Assembly: GCA_001643675.2 (NCBI GenBank) | Contig: LSRY02000024.1 | Span: 622,001 to 686,000 of the forward strand | Length of the DNA: 64,000 nucleotides | DNA from: Monocercomonoides exilis | Taxonomy: Eukaryota; Preaxostyla; Oxymonadida; Polymastigidae | Direction of reading: 5' to 3' | Shown: positions 19,342-32,624 of the stretch, one piece after another | Layout of the letters: each line of letters starts with the position of its first letter | How positions within the stretch are numbered: the stretch's first letter is position 1 | Notes under the pieces: generated by a model | The model's database searches: none | The model's input: the letters and a program-made list of their open reading frames with translations, nothing else | Told to the model about the DNA's origin: nothing | Position numbers and translations under genes: made by a program

Positions 19342-22300
19342 TTGCTTTTTCCATGTTGCATTTGCCAAATACATGGTAGGAATACTTTAAAAGATTATAA
19401 TCAACTAATACAATGTTCGTTTCAACGAACTTTGAGTCTTCAAAGCAAAACTGAAGAAATGAAATTTGGTGCTTGTTTCACTTCTTCAGTATGCTTATGC
19501 TCTTTACAAATGCAAATAATAGAAACAAAAATGCAACATTCATTTGAAAGCGTATTAGGAGAAATTGATTCTGCATATTTTAGCTGTTTAAACTCAATGA
19601 TACAAATTTTTCAAACTTTTCTTGAATATGTTGACTCAAAAAGTGTTATTTCATGTGACTTATTTTCAAAAGTTTATATATCGCATAGTCAGGTTAATAC
19701 ACCTTCTGCATACTAGCTCATTCTCTTTTTGTATGCGATGGAAATTTTTATTTAAAGAACGTAAGTATCCGGCTTCAATCACCTTCGCAACAAGTTGGAG
19801 CCTTTATATCTGCTCGAATCGATATTTCTGAAAAAATTCGAAGCTGTATATGTGTTTCATGTTGTGTTTTTAATTCTTTTGCTGTGAACTCTGCATTCCC
19901 ATTTATCGGCAACGAGAGGACGCATGAATCAATAATTGTAAATGCCAATTTAACAATATCAGCAAAAATCCCACTCCTTGTCGAAAAATGAACATTGTTC
20001 AAGTGGAAAGCTTTTTAGAAAATTCAAAGTTTCAAAAAGTTATATCCCCTTTCGAAGGGCTGATTATGTATGGAATGATCAGCTCAGGAGGATTCGAGAC
20101 AAGAAATTGTTCTTTCGAGAAGTGCATTGTTCAACACGCATACAACTTTTCAGTGATAACATCCGGTTCAAAGCCAGTTCTATTTGCTGACTCTTCATTC
20201 AATTGTAGATCAAGCAATGATGGAGGAGCAATTCAGCATTGTATCCAATATCCATTATCAATTACTGGTTGCTTATTTTTCAACTGTCACACTGCAAAGC
20301 ATGGAGGTGCAATATTTGTTTTAAAAACAGTTGCAAGCGAACTGTCTACAATAAATAATACCATTGGAATGAATTGTTCGGCAGATCTTCATGGAGGATT
20401 TGTTAATAGCGACTACAGAAAACATTTTGACATGGAAAAAACAAATGTTACCAACTGCTGTGCAGCAACTAATTGTGGCGGGATTTATCTTAATAGATAC
20501 CCCTGCGACATAACAATTCAATGCTGCAGCTTTAATTCTTTGAAAGAAAGTTCATGCTCTTCACAGTTATCTAGTGGATGTCTGCTTGTTGGAGATGGAG
20601 AAAACGTAGTAATTACAGATTGCAGCTTTGACCAATGCAATGGATATGCGGCTGGAGGTATCAACTTTGCAGGAGATGGAAGCTATGGAGGTGACTATTC
20701 CACAATTGTGATGTTTTGTTATTTTAAAGGAAATTTTGCAAGCTCTGGAGGAAAAGATATTTCATTTTCGGGACTTTGGGTTGGCCATGCTGTCAGTCAT
20801 TGCTAAAGGAATGCAGATCTTTAACGCAAGACCCAAACAGAATAATGAACGGAAGCACAGATGTTAGCCATTGGATCCAAAAATATTTTCAAGAGTTGCG
20901 TGTGAATCGAGACGTTGGTATAGATCATAAAGCATGTGGACTGCATGAACGAAAATGCAAAACAATCAGTTTTATTCCTGAATTGGTTGATTCGCAAGCA
21001 TCCAGCGCAACGAAAGTCTTGATTGAATCCTTATTGTTAGTCGAGAATGGTTGCAACGTGGATTCAAAAAGCATTGAAGTCGAGAAGAGTGTTTGCGAAG
21101 AGGTAATAATAACAACAGCTCTCTCATCAGAGGCATTGTTCTCTGTTGAAAATGGGCACTTGTGCACAAGCTCGCTGTCAATCATTCATGATTCAACCCG
21201 ATCAACTTCAGATACTTCAATTTTCCTTTTATCTTAAACAGGAACTTTGATTGTTAGGCAATGCTCAATTTCATCAGATGATAATCATTGTGAAGCGACT
21301 TCGTTCACAAATTCTATATTTGTTTTGAAAAGTGGTGAAGCTTTTATCGAGAAAACAAAAATTTCATCATTTTGATTCATGGATATTTCATGCATTTCGT
21401 TTGAATCTGCATGCACTCTAACAATTACAAACAGTACACTTGAATCAATTTCTAGAGAAGTCGGAAATGGAGGAGGAATATATGGTATCATCGGGCAAAG
21501 TTCGATCGTGGAAATTATTGGATGCAATGTCGAAAATTGAATTGTTAATCGAGGAAATGGTGGTGGGATATATATTATACTTGAAAGCGAAGGAAATATG
21601 GTTATTGGAGATGAAGCAAACAATACCCGTTTATCATGTTGCTCGGCAGTAAGTTTAAACGAAGTCAGAGGATATGGAGGTGGCATGTGGATAGGAAGCG
21701 AAATTGAAGACATATCACTCAATTTTATAAGTCCTGCCTTTACCAAAAATACAGCGTTAATGGGAAGAGATCTATTCGCATCTTTTAAGGATCTTCGAAC
21801 AAAAGTCAACAGCACATCATTTTCTTGGGCTCTAAATATGAATTCTAATCAAAAACTGAATTCATTATGCAGAATTGATAATGGATTTTTTACAAGTTTG
21901 ACTGATCTGCTCATATTCATCACTGGACAAAAATTGCCGCTCGTAATTGAAAATGACAGAATAGGAGACAATGCAATTTACTGCGGAAGAGAAGTGCCCT
22001 GTAAAACTTTGGATTATTCTGTTCTCCAAGCAGAAGGAGAAGGGATGCTCACTTTGTCCGTTGATGGATTTGCTTCGCTCGCCTCTGAAATAACTTTGAA
22101 CTCCCACACAATTAAATCAAGTAATGAGACTTATAGCAAACTTTATGTGGATAACACGCTTTGCAGACTTTCTGGATCTGTGATAACTGTTCTTGGATCA
22201 CTGAAGTTATTGCGAATTGAACTTTCAATTCCCTCAGAATTTTCAGAACTGCACGAAGTGCTAATTTTTTCATCTGCTTCCGAGGGAAAAATCGAAGTTG

Positions 22301-25300
22301 AGAAATATCGATTTGAAAAACAGACATCAGAACAAATTTCATATTTGCTGTTTCGCATTTCTGGAGGAGGTTTCGAAATGGATGATGTTGTAATGTCAGA
22401 AATGACCTTTTCAAATTTCGTATTTGTGTTATCAAATAATGTGGAAGCATCTGTTAGACAACTCAATTTTGCTCAAATTGAGTTATCTGAATCATTGTTC
22501 ACATTTTATGAAGACCCTATTCTTCAACGTTCTTTGTATTCAGCAGAGAATAACATTTCTTCGTCTTATGTGTTTCAATCCTGCTTATTTTATGATCTGA
22601 TTGTCTCGAATAACGATTGCGCAGCAATTGTCTCGGAAAGGATATCAACTTCAGTTTCTTTTGATGGATGCTCATTCGAAAAAATTTCATCAGTAAATAG
22701 CGCAGAGGGAGGCGCAATTCGAGTCTCAATTGAAGAATCTGGAGAATTTTCATTGAATGAGACAACAGTGGGAAGAGAGTGCAACTGCGAATATTCGACG
22801 CATGGAAAAGGAGGCTTCATTTGCATAAATTGCCTAAACAGGAGAAGTGATTTTTCGTTGGATAAGCTGATCTTTCAGGAAAATATGGCTTTTACAGGGC
22901 ACAACGTGTATATTAGTTGCGACAGCTGATTGAGAAGTTTTTCCATCTGTATTTTCGTTTGCGCTTTCTATTGATAAATTAGAATGGGATAATTCTCTAA
23001 TGGGGAATGATAAAGCTTGGCTTAGTGCGCATACAGAAAATCTGTTCTATTTGATTGTTGGATATAGCGCTTCTCTCATATATGTTACACAAGCAAACGG
23101 AATGGATCACATTGGATGCGTACTACCTTAGTTTCAGTGCAAAAGCGTATCCTTTGGCATCACGCGATTAACAGACAATGATGAGAAAAGCATTGCAATT
23201 GATAAAAGTGCTTATCTTGAATGCGAATTAATTCTTAGCAACCTCAATATCTCTTCTTCAAATGAGAAAATAGCAGTTTTAATAGTGAAAGAAGATATGC
23301 AAAATACAACAAACAGTTTGATTTCTGTATTTAAAGGTGTACTACATGGAATAACGCTTTCTCTCCCTCCTCTTTTGGAAAAGCATACAACTTTTATTGA
23401 AATATGTGAACAACTGACCGTTGTTGATTGTTCAATTGAAAGTTGCGAAGAAAATTCTCTTTCAATAAATTATGATCTGTTTTTCATCAAAGCAGGTTAG
23501 CTGGAGATACGCGGGCTTCGGGGCAAGGATACAAAGTTTAAAAATATGAGTGTTATTTCGTTATTTTATTCTCCTATTTTGTTCAATGGGAGCGATATTT
23601 CTTTTGAAAACGTAGAATTTTCTGTGGCAAATATTATCAAAAAAGTGGATGGAGCATCTTCTCACAAACAATTAATTTTTATTCAGAAATTATTGTTGAG
23701 CAACTCCACACAGGCTGAATTTGGCTGGCTGATAAACCTTAATTCTGTAGAATTTGAAATTCAAGATTCAAAAATGAACTATGTGCACTTCTTTGCATGC
23801 AATGGTATGGCTTTAAATGCTTCGAATAGCTCCATTCGTATTTCGAACTGTTCAATATCTGAACTCAGCAACTTGCAAGGCGAATCCAATGATATTGAGC
23901 TTGACGAACAACATTTGAGCTGCAGATTTGATGGTTCACTGGTTGCAATACAGGGTTGCGATACTATTATTGATTCGACGACTTTTGCTAACGCGTCGAT
24001 TGGTGCGGTTTCTGTGATCGGAGGAAATTCTGTGTTGGCTGATGTGACATTCATTAACAATACAGTTAATCTGGCGGGATATAACAATGTACGTCGGAAT
24101 ATAATGTGTGAAAATGGATCGCAAACAATTGATTCGTATTCAGACGAAACTGGGAAAAGAGATCTATATTATCTTCGTGAAGAGGAATATATTGAGCTTT
24201 GGATTCAAAGTTACGGCTGTTCGATACATGGATTAGTAAATTTGGAAAGAGAAGAAAACGATGTTATACCAGAAAATGTTACATCGAATTTTTCTCAAAA
24301 AGTGTTTCTTTTTTGTCGTCCATTCATCTCTTCCATTAATAGAAGCGAAAACGAAGACAAGATTACAGTTCGTTTTGAAGGAGCCAATCTTCTCCCTTGC
24401 CTCTTCACATTTGAACTTTTTTCGGTTAATACATCAAATGGAAAGGATGAAATGGATGCAATACCTCTTTCATTACTCACATGTGCATTTATTAGTCAAA
24501 ATGAGTGTATTGTTGAAGCCTCAAAAGCCCAATTACAATCCGAATTCAACGTGCAAGAAATTCAGATTTGGTTGAAGGCTGTACTGAAGTTGAAGGAGGA
24601 CACGCTTTCTGGATCGCGTTCTCATGGAGGACAAATTGTAAAGACAGGAAGCATTTTGCTACAAGATGTTCTTCCTCCGATTAATGATCCTTCTTCTGTA
24701 CCAGAAACAAATTCAAAAGCTTTTCCTTAGTAGATAATATTAATCATTATTGGAGTTCTTGTTATTGAAGTGATTATTGTAGTAATTGTTGTTTCACAAA
24801 AGAAGAATTCTAAAAAATTAACAGCAATTGAAATCGGGGAATTAGAAGAAGAGATAATAAAGAAGGATTCAATACCCATTCGACAAGTGGAAAACGCTGA
24901 ATTGACAATGAATCGTACGCATGAACGACTTTTAAAAGAAGATGGCCCACCGTCTGTTGTTCAGATTGTGAATGCATCATCGACAGAATTATTAGAACTT
25001 CAAGATAATAAGCTTGGAATTTCTTCACTGAATCTGAGAAATGAGAAGGAAAGATTTAAGGAATTGAATGAAAATTCACAACTAGAAGAATGGGAGGAGA
25101 GCCATTCTGGAAAGTTATCTGGAGATGCCAGGGCATTTGATACAGCTCGATGTGCATCCGCTTTGAGACAGTGTCCTTCACATTTTCTTTTCCAAAGTGA
25201 TTCTTCTGAACTAATGACGGATTCTTCGAGAGCAGAGCTCTTAGCAAATGAAAGCAGAATTGGTTTACAAGAGCTGGAATGCTCTTTATCGAATAATGAT

Positions 25301-25474
25301 TACGAATCTGGACAAATAATCGTTGGAGATACAAATTCGCTTTGCTACAACTTTGAAGAGGAAATACCAGGAAAGGATTCTTCTTCCTTTTTAATGAAGA
25401 ATCCTTTTCAAGAAAACGATTTTTCCGCTGCTTACAATGACAGTTTTGCTGAGAAAAGGGCATACTGCAACTAA
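19342..25474 (+). pseudogene. Decayed beta-helix receptor gene
   Basis: A series of + strand open segments in different frames (about 19342-19716, 19988-20806, 20776-21237, 21598-22929, 23285-23500, 23546-24730, 24770-25474) together keep the architecture of the two intact receptors. Cys/Gly beta-helix repeats are clear (GGAIQHC, CSFDQCNGYAAGG, GGAIFVL), as are C-G-x-E-V-P-C-K-T-type module starts near 21980. A hydrophobic segment around 24738-24795 (IIIGVLVIEVIIVVIVV) followed by QKKNSKK is the membrane helix. Frame changes and stops (for example near 20803, 21237, 22927, 23498 and 24730) break it. Sequence similarity to the two intact genes is low, so it is an older family member. No kinase-like tail is recognisable. 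Introns at some breaks cannot be excluded, but the number of breaks favours a pseudogene. Confidence 0.75.
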
Positions 25475-25935
25475 AAGCACATCAGTTATTTTTCACAATT
25501 TAATCGTTCCAAGAAAAAATAGAAGTTATATAAGTTAATTATAATCCCTTTGTTATGAAAACATGAAAAAATTTCAAAAAAACTTGAAATTGAGTAAGTA
25601 AATTTAAAAAACAAAAAATATTGATCCTGTGATCACTTTGATAAGAAATTTTCAGATATTTAATTCTCGCGAAATAAGGCTTTTCTGAATGTTAAAATAG
25701 TATTTCTGCATTGACATCAAACGTGTGCATGTATGAATTACGAAAAAGAGACAAAATTTGAGGATAAAAAATAAAGTGTGTTTACAACTCTCTTATCGTT
25801 TTCTATTTTTTTCACTTTTTAAAAACTTCATTGTCTATAAATCCATTTATTTCAGACATATAAACTATACTCTATTAAACTGTTAACTTAAAGAACAGAA
25901 TAATAAAAACAAATGAATATTTTAAAGTTTCATTG
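25475..25935. other. Intergenic, AT-rich
   Basis: No supported gene was seen. The stretch separates the receptor pseudogene from the following acidic/basic coding relic. Confidence 0.4.
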
Positions 25936-26616
25936 ATGTCCTTCAAGTTTCATTATGCCGAGAAAAGCGAAATAATCCCAGTTTGTGGGGCTAGTTTGAA
26001 TGATCCAAGTATTTCATGTTTTGGTGATAACAAAAGTTCACCGCAACTAAATAATAAAAAGAAAGGAAAGGAATGAAGCAAAAGGAAGAAAATGAAGCCG
26101 AATGAAAAGCAAGAGCTAAATGACATATGCGAAATCGTAGAAGACAATGGGGCTTCTGCTGATGCTTCAAGTGAATTATTGGGATTGAAACGAGAGGAAG
26201 ATGAAAAAATTTTCACTGAGAAATTGCCAGAGTATTATCATGCTTGTTCTTCAACTGCAAAGACTTCATTTCCGATATATAGCGATGTCGATGGAGAAAG
26301 AGAAAGTTGTGCTCAAAAGACAGAAATAAATTCAACTTTAAATGAACAAAATCAAAATAGAACAGATATCATTTGTGAAAACTCAAGCTCAAGCTCAAGC
26401 TCAAGCTCAAGTTCGATGAGTGCAATTCATGAAGAATCTGCACAGATGGGATCTGAATGTCCAATGGTTTCTGAACCACTTGAATAGAATGAGAAACATA
26501 TGTTACCCTCTGGCAATGAATCGGAACAATTCGAGACAGCTAACGAAGAAAAAGAGCAGACTCACAAAAAGAAGAGGAAGAAAAAGAAAGAGAAAACAAA
26601 AGAAACGATTCGTTAA
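25936..26616 (+). pseudogene. Acidic/Ser-rich coding relic, two in-frame stops
   Basis: A single frame runs from ATG 25936 to TAA 26614, interrupted by TGA 26074 and TAG 26485. The longest intact part starts at ATG 26092 (MKPNEKQELNDICEIVEDN). It contains a run of 11 Ser encoded by a ctcaag hexamer array and ends in a Lys-rich tail (KKKRKKKKEKTK). Its position 460 bp after the receptor pseudogene, in the same orientation, makes a lost cytoplasmic tail of that gene possible. An independent dead gene is equally possible. Confidence 0.4.
26382..26412 (+). repeat. (CTCAAG)5 hexanucleotide array
   Basis: Five tandem ctcaag units encode alternating Ser codons within the preceding coding relic. Confidence 0.85.
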
Positions 26617-27644
26617 ACCAAAAACAGGAAAAACATAATTTAATGCGGTGATTTGAAAAGGAATTGAGACTGTAGATATGTTTTATGGAACAATATCAAG
26701 CTTACAGCATTTTCTTTTCAAGGAAGAGCCAGATTTAGATTAATGAGTGAATTTTTAATTTCATTAGTCATCCTTATTTGTGTTAATCGAATTTGGTTCG
26801 TTGCTTTCAAGAACTTCTTCTGAAAAGAATCAGTTTTTAGATGATTGTTGCCAAAGGAAAGAAAAGTACTCTGAAAAAATCCTTTTAGCCAACGAAAGAG
26901 TAAGTGCAGGGGAGGATTTGTTATGTAAATGGTTTTTATGTATTTTTTTATAATTATTTTTTATTCATTTCATCGAGTTCTATCATTAGTTTTCACATAT
27001 ACATATTTTTTTCATAACTTTCAAAGGTATTTTTGTTCGAGGTGATTCAATTTCACAAAAAACATTCTTTATGTATGATTTTTATTGAAGATTTGGCGGA
27101 ATGGTTAGAGAATCTCTTATTGTGTGCAGAGTTATGCTCAGAATGAAATGAGATGCTCTCTTCTGCAATTTTTATAATATGTGTTATTTTGTACAGACAT
27201 TTCAGAATATTTAATTTTTTACTAATGGTTTGATAAGTTTTGAATTTAAAAAGCTTTTTATTAATATTTTTTTGAAACAAAAATGCTTCTTAAAAATCGG
27301 CGATGAATTAACCATTTCATTTTTGAAAAACCGACATATGTTGAGCAATTGAAATGTCACTAATATTGTTTCACAATCACATGAACAAATTGTTTTATGA
27401 AAAATAAGCATTTTGCGTTCATTGAAGAAGGAATACATCTGTTCAAAAATTCCAAAATAGAAGTATTAAAAAATATCGATTAGAAATTCAAAGAAATGAT
27501 TGTGCAAAAATTGTAAATTAAAGAAAAAATTGATTGCAAGCTCTGATTTTCTTCTCAACAACTCTTTCAACAGGGATTCTGTAAAAAGAAATTTTTTCAT
27601 TATAAAGCAAAAAAAGAATCATAACCTTGAATCAATAAAATAAT

Positions 27645-27700
<56 letters not shown>

Positions 27701-27910
27701 AGAATTAAAGATTCAGTTCTTTTAAAAGATTTCAAGTAAATCCATGAACATTCAAAAGAAATATTCTCAAGTATTATGAAACGAAAAGCTCAGGATTAAA
27801 ATAACACTCTTAAGAAACTTTAAACCCATTAGCTTCTAACAACATTTACAAACTTAAAACCTCAACAAATGGGGGAAAAAAATAGAAAGAAAGAAATGCT
27901 CTTTCATGAA
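26617..27910. other. Intergenic, with 51-nt poly(A)
   Basis: No gene was supported on either strand. The stretch contains an uninterrupted run of 51 A at 27649-27699, just downstream of the Kelch gene's 3' end (which reads on the minus strand). The rest is plain AT-rich DNA. Confidence 0.5.
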
Positions 27911-30900
27911 TTATGCATCATTCTCCTTTGGTTTGCTATCAAGCAACGCAATTGATTCGGCTGATTGATTTTTTGACGAAGTGTTAACAGCGTTTGAAAG
28001 ACTTCTTTGCAGCTTCTTCCCGCAAGGCCAATTGAAGCTCAGGAATATCTCCAATATCGGCAAGATGTTGCCAAAGTATCTCAAATACACAAATGTTCCA
28101 CCAAGCGAGGTTAGAAGCATCACCCATGTCATCTTCATTGAATGGCGAGTTAATGCCACAGTCTTTCCCAGCTGAAGATGCACATTCACCCCGAACCCAA
28201 TCTCCTTCAGCTGCTCCACATAATCCGGATTTGATCCCACAGAAAATTGTATGTAGTTCAACAGGTGACCTTTGGCAATTTCTGGAGTTGAACTCTTTTC
28301 ATTCCTGTAGATTGACTGTATCAGATCCAATGTGATATTAGAATTGGATGATCCCTTCAATATTCTGTCAGCGTCACTCACAAAAATTGACTCAACAGAA
28401 GAGGAGAAGGTATCAGGCCCAAATTTCAAGTTGTGTTGCACAGGAACAGCTGTGTCAACTGAAGCATACACCTGTATTGCTCTAGCTGATGCGTCTTTTT
28501 CCCTTGAGTGCATCGCAAAGAACTGGACGATTGAATTTACAATGGAATAATTGTCGTTTGAAGAATCGAGCACAATGGTGCAATGGTGAGTTGGCATGTA
28601 ATACAGATTTGTGGAAGGCTTTTGCGTGCATTTTGGTGCATTTGGGAATTTCAATGAAGGATAATGATCTGACATTTTGAGATTCACAAAAATAAGTCAA
28701 AGAAAAAAAATTAATTCATGAATTAATAATCAAATATATATATATATTCAGAAATATTAAAAAAAGCAAATGTGAATAGTGCATCGTAAAATAATTTGGC
28801 AAACCAAATGGATCAAATTGAGTCTTCCCAATGCCCAACTTTTCTGAGCACTTGCCAGATAGTTCTTGAGTTGTATTCTGTGGAGCTCCAACGCATTCCC
28901 CTGTATAATCCATCAGCATGATTTCAACATGAATGTTTTTATTTTTGAATGTTTCTAAGTCTGCTTCACTTTCCATCGACACATCGACAATAGACTTCGT
29001 CTCAACTGTGTTAAAAATAGCAAATGAGATTATGACCAGCAGTGATGCGCCAACCACAAAGAATATGCCCACAATTGAAAGGATACCTCCGCAAGTCGTC
29101 TTCCTAACCAGCTTTGTTCCTGAATGTGTTGCAAGATCATAAGAGTTGCAATATTCATCGGAATATGTATCCACAACATAAAGATAAGAACGGGTGGGGC
29201 ATAACAACAGGATGACTGATACAACAACTCCAATCAGCGCAAATCCGAGATATAAGCCAAGCATTAGATAGTTTTCCTTTTTCACCGGCGCTTCAAATGC
29301 CTCTGGCTGTGACGTCTTCTTTCCATCCGCTTTTGGAACAACATTGTCAGTTGTTGCCGAGCCGATTGGACAGAACTGCTCCGCCGTGCAATTGAGCATT
29401 TTGTCAGCTCCCGCTGTATCTGTGTACCGACCCTGTAAAACAGGTAAGCAAGAATCTCGTTTTGAACCTTTCATTTCTCCGACCGTACCAGGTGGGCACT
29501 TATTGCATGCTTTGCTGCCAAACTCGTCTGTGTAAGATCCGATTGGACAGTCAACGCATTCACCATTCTCATTCTCATATGTGCCCGGACTGCATGGAAC
29601 AACGTCTTTATTAAGAGAGAAGATGTACACATTGTCATGTGCTTGAGGGAGAACAGCTCGTCCTTTTCCAATTCGTCTTCCTCCAAAGCATATCACCTTC
29701 CGCTGGAAATAAGTGCAACTGCTTTCAACCAAATCAATGTGAGAATCTCCTCCAAGGGCTGATCCATCATCGTCTGTAACTTCCACATTTGCTTCTGAAT
29801 CAAATGTGACCATTCTGAACAGATCCTGAGCAGCTCCTCGCAGTTGTCCTCCCAGCATAAGTGCTCGAGTATCCATTGGAATTGACAGCCCATCTTTGAA
29901 GTTGAAAATTGACTGAACTGGATCGTCATTTGCAGCTTTGCGGAAATTCTTTTGCGATCGTTCATAAAGCGCATTCGTGTCATTATTATTCCTGGCTGTT
30001 TTATCATGGCCAGCAAAAACCTTTGTGTGTTGTTTTTCGTGTGAGTGTTTCATGATATTATTCCAATAAGTTCTCTCGTTACCTTCATTCCTTAAGGAAT
30101 GAGCATTTTCTTGGGCATTTGATGATAATTCATGAACAAGATCAACAACACCAAACGTTCTTATTGGCTCCGTCCCTGAATCACCTCCTAAAATAACCAT
30201 TGTTTTATGCATGCCATTATCTTCTGCTTCACTTGCGGAGTTTGTCGTATTCTTTTCTGCGATGTCTTGAGTATTGCGAGTTTCTTTGAAAGAAAATCTC
30301 GATCTCTTTTTTGCACTAAACTTATCCATATGTGGATGAGGCACCATATCCATCACAAAAGTAGTTCCTTTTTCAAAAGCAGCGCCCAAATTGATGTTGA
30401 ACTCCCATTCGTCTGTAGCGAAGTTAAAAACATATCCGTGATGAGACAGCGTCCCATCTGCAAGCTTCCCGCTGAAACACATGAAATAGTCGAGATAAAT
30501 TCCACATGATGGAGCGGACACAGGAAGTGGATGTACTGAAGAGGATTTTACCAACTTCTTCCAGGACATAGTAGCGAAGCGGAACTCCCACAGTTCCGAT
30601 GACTCCTCAATTATCCCTGTCTGAGGATTGGGGCCTCTTCCTCCAAAGATGAGAAGCCGCCCGCTGTCGCACACAGCAGACGCTAACTCGCGTGCGGGTG
30701 GTACTTCAGACAGAACATTTGGCGAAGCGTCAAAATCAATCTGAGTCCATGTCTTTGTCTCAAAGTCGAGGAAATGAAGGTCACTCAAAATGGTTCCCGT
30801 CTCCACTTCCCGCCCACCATAGACATAAAGCGAGCCACCAAAAGTGCCAACAATCGCATTGACGCGCGCAGAGGGTGCAAAGAAGTTCACTTTCATCAGA

Positions 30901-32261
30901 AGTTGAAATGGCGATTCAGCATTCACTTCCGCGGTAAGAGGGTCAAAGATACGTTCCGAATTGGACTGCGTAACTGGAATTCCCATAAAACTGTGCGAAA
31001 TATCTGAAGAAGGAGAGGAAGAAAATTGTCTATCTCCATCACTTAAATATTTTGAATAGCCGAATAAATCATTCTGAAGTGATTTCGTGCACATTTTGTT
31101 TCTAAATCTCCTTCTGCGTTCGTAAGCTTCCTGCGAATATGTGCTGGCTTCTGTCTGTTCAAAGGATAAATCTTCCTTCGCCACAACGATTAGATCAGAG
31201 TTCAAATATTGCCCCTTCCTTCCCCCGAAAATATACAAATTTCCATTATCGTCCGTGGTGCATGCGCAATCTCCCCTGCTCAGCGAATATCTTTTTGTTG
31301 GTTCGTGATCAAAAACTATCTCTTTAAATTTGGCTGATACTTCACCAGGCTCATCGCTCGTTGCTTTTGTGCAGTCAAGGATAAGAAGGGATGTTGCAAC
31401 ATTAAACGGACTGTTTGCTTCCCATCCTCCAAAGATGTATGAAGTAGCGCTGCCCCCTGATATGTATGTCGCATGTCCAAAATTCGATCTTGAATTTGGT
31501 ATGTCACTTTCTTCTCCTTTAACATTAACGATCTTCACTTTTTCCCAATCTGAAGGAACATTTGCATCGATTTTAACTCGACGTATCTTCAACGTTGGTA
31601 CTTCTTCGGCACCTGTATCACCTCCATAGACAATCGCGAAGCCATTGGAAACCAACATTCCAGCGCCTTTGCAAGGCTCGGGTGTGTCTCCATTTTCAGA
31701 TATCTTCGCTTCTGTCCACCGCTTTGCGTCAATGTCAAACATCCAAACATCGTTAAGGAGTCCGTCAGTGCAAATTCCTCCGAATATATACAACTTATTT
31801 TCGCTCATCGCATATGCCATTGAATGTCTCGCTTTTGGTATTGTATTCCCTTGGTCAACTTCGCTCCACTGGCAAACAGCTATATCAAACATATAAAGAG
31901 TGTTTGAAAATCCTGTTTCCTTACATCCACCCCAGATGTAAATCTTATTTTCAATTCTAAACTGAGCAAATGACTTAACCAAAGGTTTTTGGCTTTCTTG
32001 AGGAATCTGAACGATGTCGTTGTGAATGGGGTTTATTTTTGTAATAAATACATCGGATAACAATCTTTCATGATATGTAACACCTCCACCGATAAATAAA
32101 CTCGGAGAAGCGTCTGAAACAATGTACTGAAATATTGGAGAATATCTCGGGTTAATTTGCACTCCAAATTCAGGAAAACTGCTTATAGAATGGACAATTT
32201 GCTTTTTTGAAACGCAATTTGCAAAACTAACTGCAACTGCAATTAAATAAATCAAATTCAT
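27911..32261 (-). CDS. Spliced Kelch / Cys-rich multi-pass membrane protein
   Basis: The ATG is at 32261, exon 1 is 28805-32261, the intron is 28669-28804 (136 nt, GTTTGC donor, TGTCAG acceptor), and exon 2 is 27911-28668 ending TAA. The splice is phase 1 and gives FDPF-DHYPSL; the total is 1,404 residues. A signal peptide (LIYLIAVAVSFANC) precedes Kelch blades (NKIYIWGG, NKLYIFGG, GNLYIFGG, GSLYVYGG, GRLLIFGG) in two clusters, about residues 60-380 and 460-650, with a last blade near 900 (KVICFGG). A Cys-rich GCC2/GCC3-like region follows at about 905-985 (CSPGTYENENGECVDCP). Membrane segments lie near 1020-1042, 1078-1105 and, from exon 2, 1332-1354. Without splicing, the protein would lose its last membrane helix. 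It is probably a cell-surface or endomembrane adhesion/sensor protein; the ligand is unknown. Confidence 0.85.
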
Positions 32262-32624
32262 TTTGATCAGGTATTTACATAATCAATTATTTTTTCTCAT
32301 TCGCATTTTTGTTGAAAGTCAACTTTGGCACTATGATTTTATTTGGAAAGATAATGTTCGTTAATTTTTTTCAAAATAATGATAATAATAAAGAAAAAGA
32401 AAGAGAAATTTGTAAGATATATGCCAAAGATTGTTTTCAAAATTCACCTAGTCACAACTTTTTGAATTGGAATCCAAATCAACAGCAAAGAGCTAAAGAA
32501 GATTAAAAATTAAAAAAAAAAGGATAGAAGCCAAGATAAGGAAATAAAAATGCAATATCAATTAAATAATTCTAGCACAATAATCAAATAACATCATTAA
32601 ATATTAATATAGCTCATCTAAATC
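32262..32624. other. Intergenic between two minus-strand genes
   Basis: This is the 5' flank of the Kelch gene and the 3' flank of the TRIM37-like gene. It is AT-rich with no coding signal. Tandem orientation and ~360 bp spacing do not imply co-transcription. Confidence 0.45.

Noticed and set aside
27094-27160. ggcggaatggttagagaatctc looks like a tRNA 5' end with an A box
   Set aside because: No GTTCGAATCC-type T-loop or closing acceptor strand follows within 100 bases.
27911-28687. A separate minus-strand gene beginning with a MNLKMSDHYP-like start
   Set aside because: The first codon of that frame is not a supported ATG start, and a phase-compatible GTTTGC...CAG intron joins it to the Kelch gene.
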